DNA from: CBDBJQ01 sp965206405
Lineage (GTDB): Bacteria > Pseudomonadota > Alphaproteobacteria > UBA8366
Assembly (NCBI GenBank): GCA_965206405.1
Contig: CBDBJQ010000006.1
Location: 496,001 to 560,000 of the forward strand
Direction of reading: 5' to 3'
Length of the DNA: 64,000 nt
Within the stretch, counting starts at the first letter, position 1; each line of letters starts with the position of its first letter. Positions 61,258-64,000 of this stretch are shown here, piece by piece. The position numbers and the translations under genes are program-made. The notes under the pieces were generated by a model. That model saw only the letters and a list, made by a program, of their open reading frames with translations. It was not told the origin of the DNA and did not search any database.

Positions 61258-64000
61258 TCACTCCGATCCCTCGACCTCGCCCTCGATCTCGCCATCTGCC
61301 CCGGGGCCGATGGGTGGGCGCCCGAGGAACGCCGCCACCTCCGCTGCTGCATCCTCGAGGCCGAGGCGCGGGATCTTGCCTTCTACGCCGAAGGCTCGTT
61401 CCAGCCTTGTCGGTAGGCGCGAATCGAGGAGCACGAAAACGCCTCGGTCGTCGGCCCGGCGGATCAGGCGGCCATAGGCCTGGCGCAGGCGCAGGCGGGT
61501 CATCGCGTCATTGTAGCGCCCGCCGCCGAAGGCCTCGCGCCTGGCGCTGTGCAGCACCGACGGCGCCGGCCAGGGCACCCGGTCGAAGACGATCAGGCGC
61601 AGGCTTTCCCCCGGCACGTCTATGCCGTCGCGCAGCGCGTTGCTGCCGAGCAGGCAGGAATCCTTCTCGGCCCGGAAAATGTCGGTGAGGGTCGCGGTGT
61701 TGAGGGCGTCGACATGCTGGGCCCGCACCTTGAGGCCGGCGCGTCCGAGCGGCTTGGCGATCAGATCGTAGGTTGTCCGCAGCCGCCGGATCGCCGTGAA
61801 CAGGCCGAGCGCGCCGCCGCCAGAGGCCTTGAACAGGACCCGGTAGGCCATGGCGATTTCTTCGGCATTGTTCCTGTCGACATCGTTGACGACGATGATT
61901 CTGGTCTGGGCGTTGTAATCGAAAGGCGAGGGCAGGGCGATCCGTTCCGGGGTTACAGCGGGCAGATGCACGGTGCCGATGCGCTGTTCCACCGCCTGCC
62001 AATCCTCCTCCTCTTCGCCGCCGTTGTCGCGCAGGGTTGCCGAGGTGACGAGCACGCCCTGGGACGGCTGGGCAACGAAACGGGCAAACGGTTCGCTCGG
62101 ATCGAGCCAGTGCCGGTGCAGGCAGAAATCGCGGTCCTGGCCGCCCTGGCGTTCGATCGACAGCCAGTCGACGAAGGATTCCTCTGCGGAATCCGTGATC
62201 GCCGCCAGCATCGACAGCCAGTTGAGAATGGGCTCGGTGCCGCCGCGGCGCAGCGTGCGGCAGGCCGCGAGAAGCCGGTTCCTGGCCAGGGCGGGGCCGT
62301 GAATGTCCGCCGGCAGTTCCGAAGACTCATCCTTGGCAAGCTGTTCGATGAAGCCGGCAAAGATGCCGTGCAGTTTCTCGATTGCCGTGCGTAGCGTCTC
62401 CAGATCATCGATCAGGTCGCCCGCCGTATCGAGTAGCGCCTGCGGCGGACTCTCGATTGCACATTCGATGCTGTAACCGCCGTCCTCGTGTTGGTCCTGG
62501 CGGGCGTAGACAACGTTCCGGACCGCTGCCAGAAAGCGTTCGGCGCTGTTCTTCGGTTTACCGCCGGCGCAACGGAGAAGCCAACCCTCTTCGGGCAGGA
62601 AATCGGCCTGCGACACGATTTGATCGAGAGTCGTATAGGCGTTCAGCCTGCTGGCCTCGGGCAGGAGGGAGGCCAGTGCATTTTCGATTTCGGAATCCTT
62701 GCCTTCGCGGGTCGGCAGCAATGGCTCCAGCTGCACCCGCAACCCACGGGCGAGGCCACGGCGGGCGTCTTTCGGGCCATGGATCCAGCGCCTGAAATAC
62801 CCGAGTTCTCTGCCATTCAGCGCGCGCGCAAAGGCACTGTCGGCGGCATCGAAGACATGGTGTCCCTCGTCAAACACGATGCGCGGCGGCACATCCTGCT
62901 CGCCACCCATGCTACGCGCCGCCTGGCTCAGTATCAGAGCGTGGTTGGCGATCACGAGATCAGCCTGCACGGCTTCACGGACGTTGCGCTCGATATAGCA
63001 GGTCGAATAGTGCGGACAGGCTTGGTGGAGGCATTCTCCCTGCCGGATTGCAAGGCCGAGGGTCAGCCGGCGACCGAACAGATCGGTGAGCCAGGCCGGG
63101 AAATCGCCGCCGGTAAGCTCGCCGCTGCGGGTGCCTGTCCCCCAGCGCGCAAGCAGGCCGAGTCCGACTGCATCTTTCGGCCTTGTAGCGGCGGCGTTCA
63201 CCGCATCTTCGTAGTTGAGCAGGCAGAGATAGTTTTCCCGGCCCTTGCGGACGACCACCCGCCGGCGCCGTTCTTCGGGGTCGGGATAAATCTGCGCGGC
63301 CTCTTGGTCGAGCTGGTGCTGGAGGTTGCGGCTGTATGTTGAAAGCCAGACCGGCCTGCGGTTCTGCTGCGCCCAGAGGCTGGCCGGGGCGAGATAACCG
63401 AGGGTTTTGCCGATCCCGGTTCCGGCTTCGGCAAGGACGATATGGGGCCCGTCCACGCCCTCCGGCGCGAAGGCCGGGGTGACCGCTGCCGCATAATCGG
63501 ACTGGCCCGGCCGTGCTTCCGCCGTCGCATCGAGTGCGCCGGCAAGGCGTTCGCGCGCCTCTTCCGGCGTTACCGGCTGGGCATCCTCGGGTGGCTTCGG
63601 GAGTACGGGATGGGACCAGTGCGGAAGATTCCGCCAGAACCGTAATCCGCCGATGCCCGGCGTCTGGGGGTCACTGTGGTCGCCCTTGGTTTCCCCGGTA
63701 TCCCTGGTCTCCCCGCCATCCCTGATGGCTTCGACGCCGAGAGCCGCGAGCACGGCCGGCCCCCAGGGCCAACCGCCCCAGGCCATCGATCGGGCGATGG
63801 CGACGGCGTCATCATCTCCAGTGCCGGTATCCCGAGTGCTGGCATCCCCAGCGCCGCTGCCTCCGCCCAGGGTTGCGATCTCCTCGAGCAGGCAGTTGGC
63901 GACCTCGACCAGGGTGAGGGCCGCCTCGGCCGGGTCCGGGCCGGCCTTGAGGCCGATTGCGGCTGCGATCCCCTCGGGCGTGGGGATGCAGAAGCGCTGC
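61258..64000 (-). CDS. DinG-family ATP-dependent helicase (5' end outside window)
   Basis: At least 913 residues are visible and the frame stays open to the right edge, where RFCIPTPEGIAAAIGLK is coding sequence typical of the region before the helicase core. Walker A AEAGTGIGKTLGYLAPA, Fe-S cysteine region (CLHQACPHYSTCY), DEAH-type FDEGHH and helicase motif VI QAYGRLIRRADDRG are present. A low-complexity Gly/Ser/Asp/Thr insert lies near 63785-63875, so an internal ATG at 63786 is not the start. Resolves DNA structures such as R-loops in studied relatives. Confidence 0.92.
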   Translation of the reverse strand, partial: QRFCIPTPEGIAAAIGLKAGPDPAEAALTLVEVANCLLEEIATLGGGSGAGDASTRDTGTGDDDAVAIARSMAWGGWPWGPAVLAALGVEAIRDGGETRDTGETKGDHSDPQTPGIGGLRFWRNLPHWSHPVLPKPPEDAQPVTPEEARERLAGALDATAEARPGQSDYAAAVTPAFAPEGVDGPHIVLAEAGTGIGKTLGYLAPASLWAQQNRRPVWLSTYSRNLQHQLDQEAAQIYPDPEERRRRVVVRKGRENYLCLLNYEDAVNAAATRPKDAVGLGLLARWGTGTRSGELTGGDFPAWLTDLFGRRLTLGLAIRQGECLHQACPHYSTCYIERNVREAVQADLVIANHALILSQAARSMGGEQDVPPRIVFDEGHHVFDAADSAFARALNGRELGYFRRWIHGPKDARRGLARGLRVQLEPLLPTREGKDSEIENALASLLPEASRLNAYTTLDQIVSQADFLPEEGWLLRCAGGKPKNSAERFLAAVRNVVYARQDQHEDGGYSIECAIESPPQALLDTAGDLIDDLETLRTAIEKLHGIFAGFIEQLAKDESSELPADIHGPALARNRLLAACRTLRRGGTEPILNWLSMLAAITDSAEESFVDWLSIERQGGQDRDFCLHRHWLDPSEPFARFVAQPSQGVLVTSATLRDNGGEEEEDWQAVEQRIGTVHLPAVTPERIALPSPFDYNAQTRIIVVNDVDRNNAEEIAMAYRVLFKASGGGALGLFTAIRRLRTTYDLIAKPLGRAGLKVRAQHVDALNTATLTDIFRAEKDSCLLGSNALRDGIDVPGESLRLIVFDRVPWPAPSVLHSARREAFGGGRYNDAMTRLRLRQAYGRLIRRADDRGVFVLLDSRLPTRLERAFGVEGKIPRLGLEDAAAEVAAFLGRPPIGPGADGEIEGEVEGSE

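Overview
This is a GC-rich bacterial chromosome segment with an alphaproteobacterial gene order, probably Rhodospirillales-like. Class is well supported; order is a guess. The evidence is the run atpHAGD / priA / fsa / xerC / lpdA / sucBADC / mdh / zapE, the sdhCDAB block, and the obgE-proB-proA-nadD-rsfS-rlmH-gpmI-ctpA-rppH cluster. Most of the window is core aerobic metabolism and housekeeping.

Layout: 1-4340 ATP synthase F1 genes (minus; atpD runs off the left edge). 4536-9386 priA, a transaldolase-family aldolase, a frameshifted DUF484 gene and xerC. 9407-12505 an MFS transporter, a small membrane protein and lpdA. 12729-24101 ten plus-strand genes for envelope proteins, lying between lpdA and sucB. 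24202-33358 TCA genes (odhB, odhA, sucD, sucC, mdh) and zapE. 33400-37263 an NAD-binding/SAF oxidoreductase, a DMT transporter, a small lipoprotein behind a 14-C tract, and a PhyH dioxygenase. 37323-40835 succinate dehydrogenase. 40922-50919 the rppH to rplU housekeeping block. 51121-53944 tRNA-Ser(CGA) followed by a small accessory patch: an ISAs1 transposase fragment, a DUF1778/GNAT toxin-antitoxin pair, an IS110 fragment and a ParDE pair. 54306-64000 an M20-type amidohydrolase, ctaA, 2-oxoglutarate:ferredoxin oxidoreductase (korAB), a ferredoxin-NADP reductase and a DinG-like helicase (runs off the right edge).

The most interesting region is 12729-24101. It encodes a secreted trypsin-like protease with a repeat-rich tail, a lipoprotein, two bitopic proteins with PEGA-like parts (one ending in an FGE/SUMF1 fold without the catalytic cysteines), a 53-residue secreted peptide missed by ordinary ORF length limits, an ExbB/TolQ/MotA-like channel protein, two paralogous vWA proteins with an ExbD-like N-terminal membrane helix carrying an Asp, a DUF350 membrane protein and a second trypsin-like protease. 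Genes overlap or nearly touch and read as one operon. My inference is an ion-motive-force-driven envelope machine in which vWA domains replace the usual ExbD/MotB periplasmic domain. I do not recognise it as a described system. It separates lpdA from sucBADC, genes that are usually adjacent, which suggests insertion as a cassette.

Other notable points are a histone-H1-like basic tail on the 2-oxoglutarate dehydrogenase E1, a G-quadruplex-forming W/G-rich stretch in the MFS gene, co-occurrence of two unrelated 2-oxoglutarate oxidation enzymes, and a palindrome lying exactly over the toxin-antitoxin promoter.
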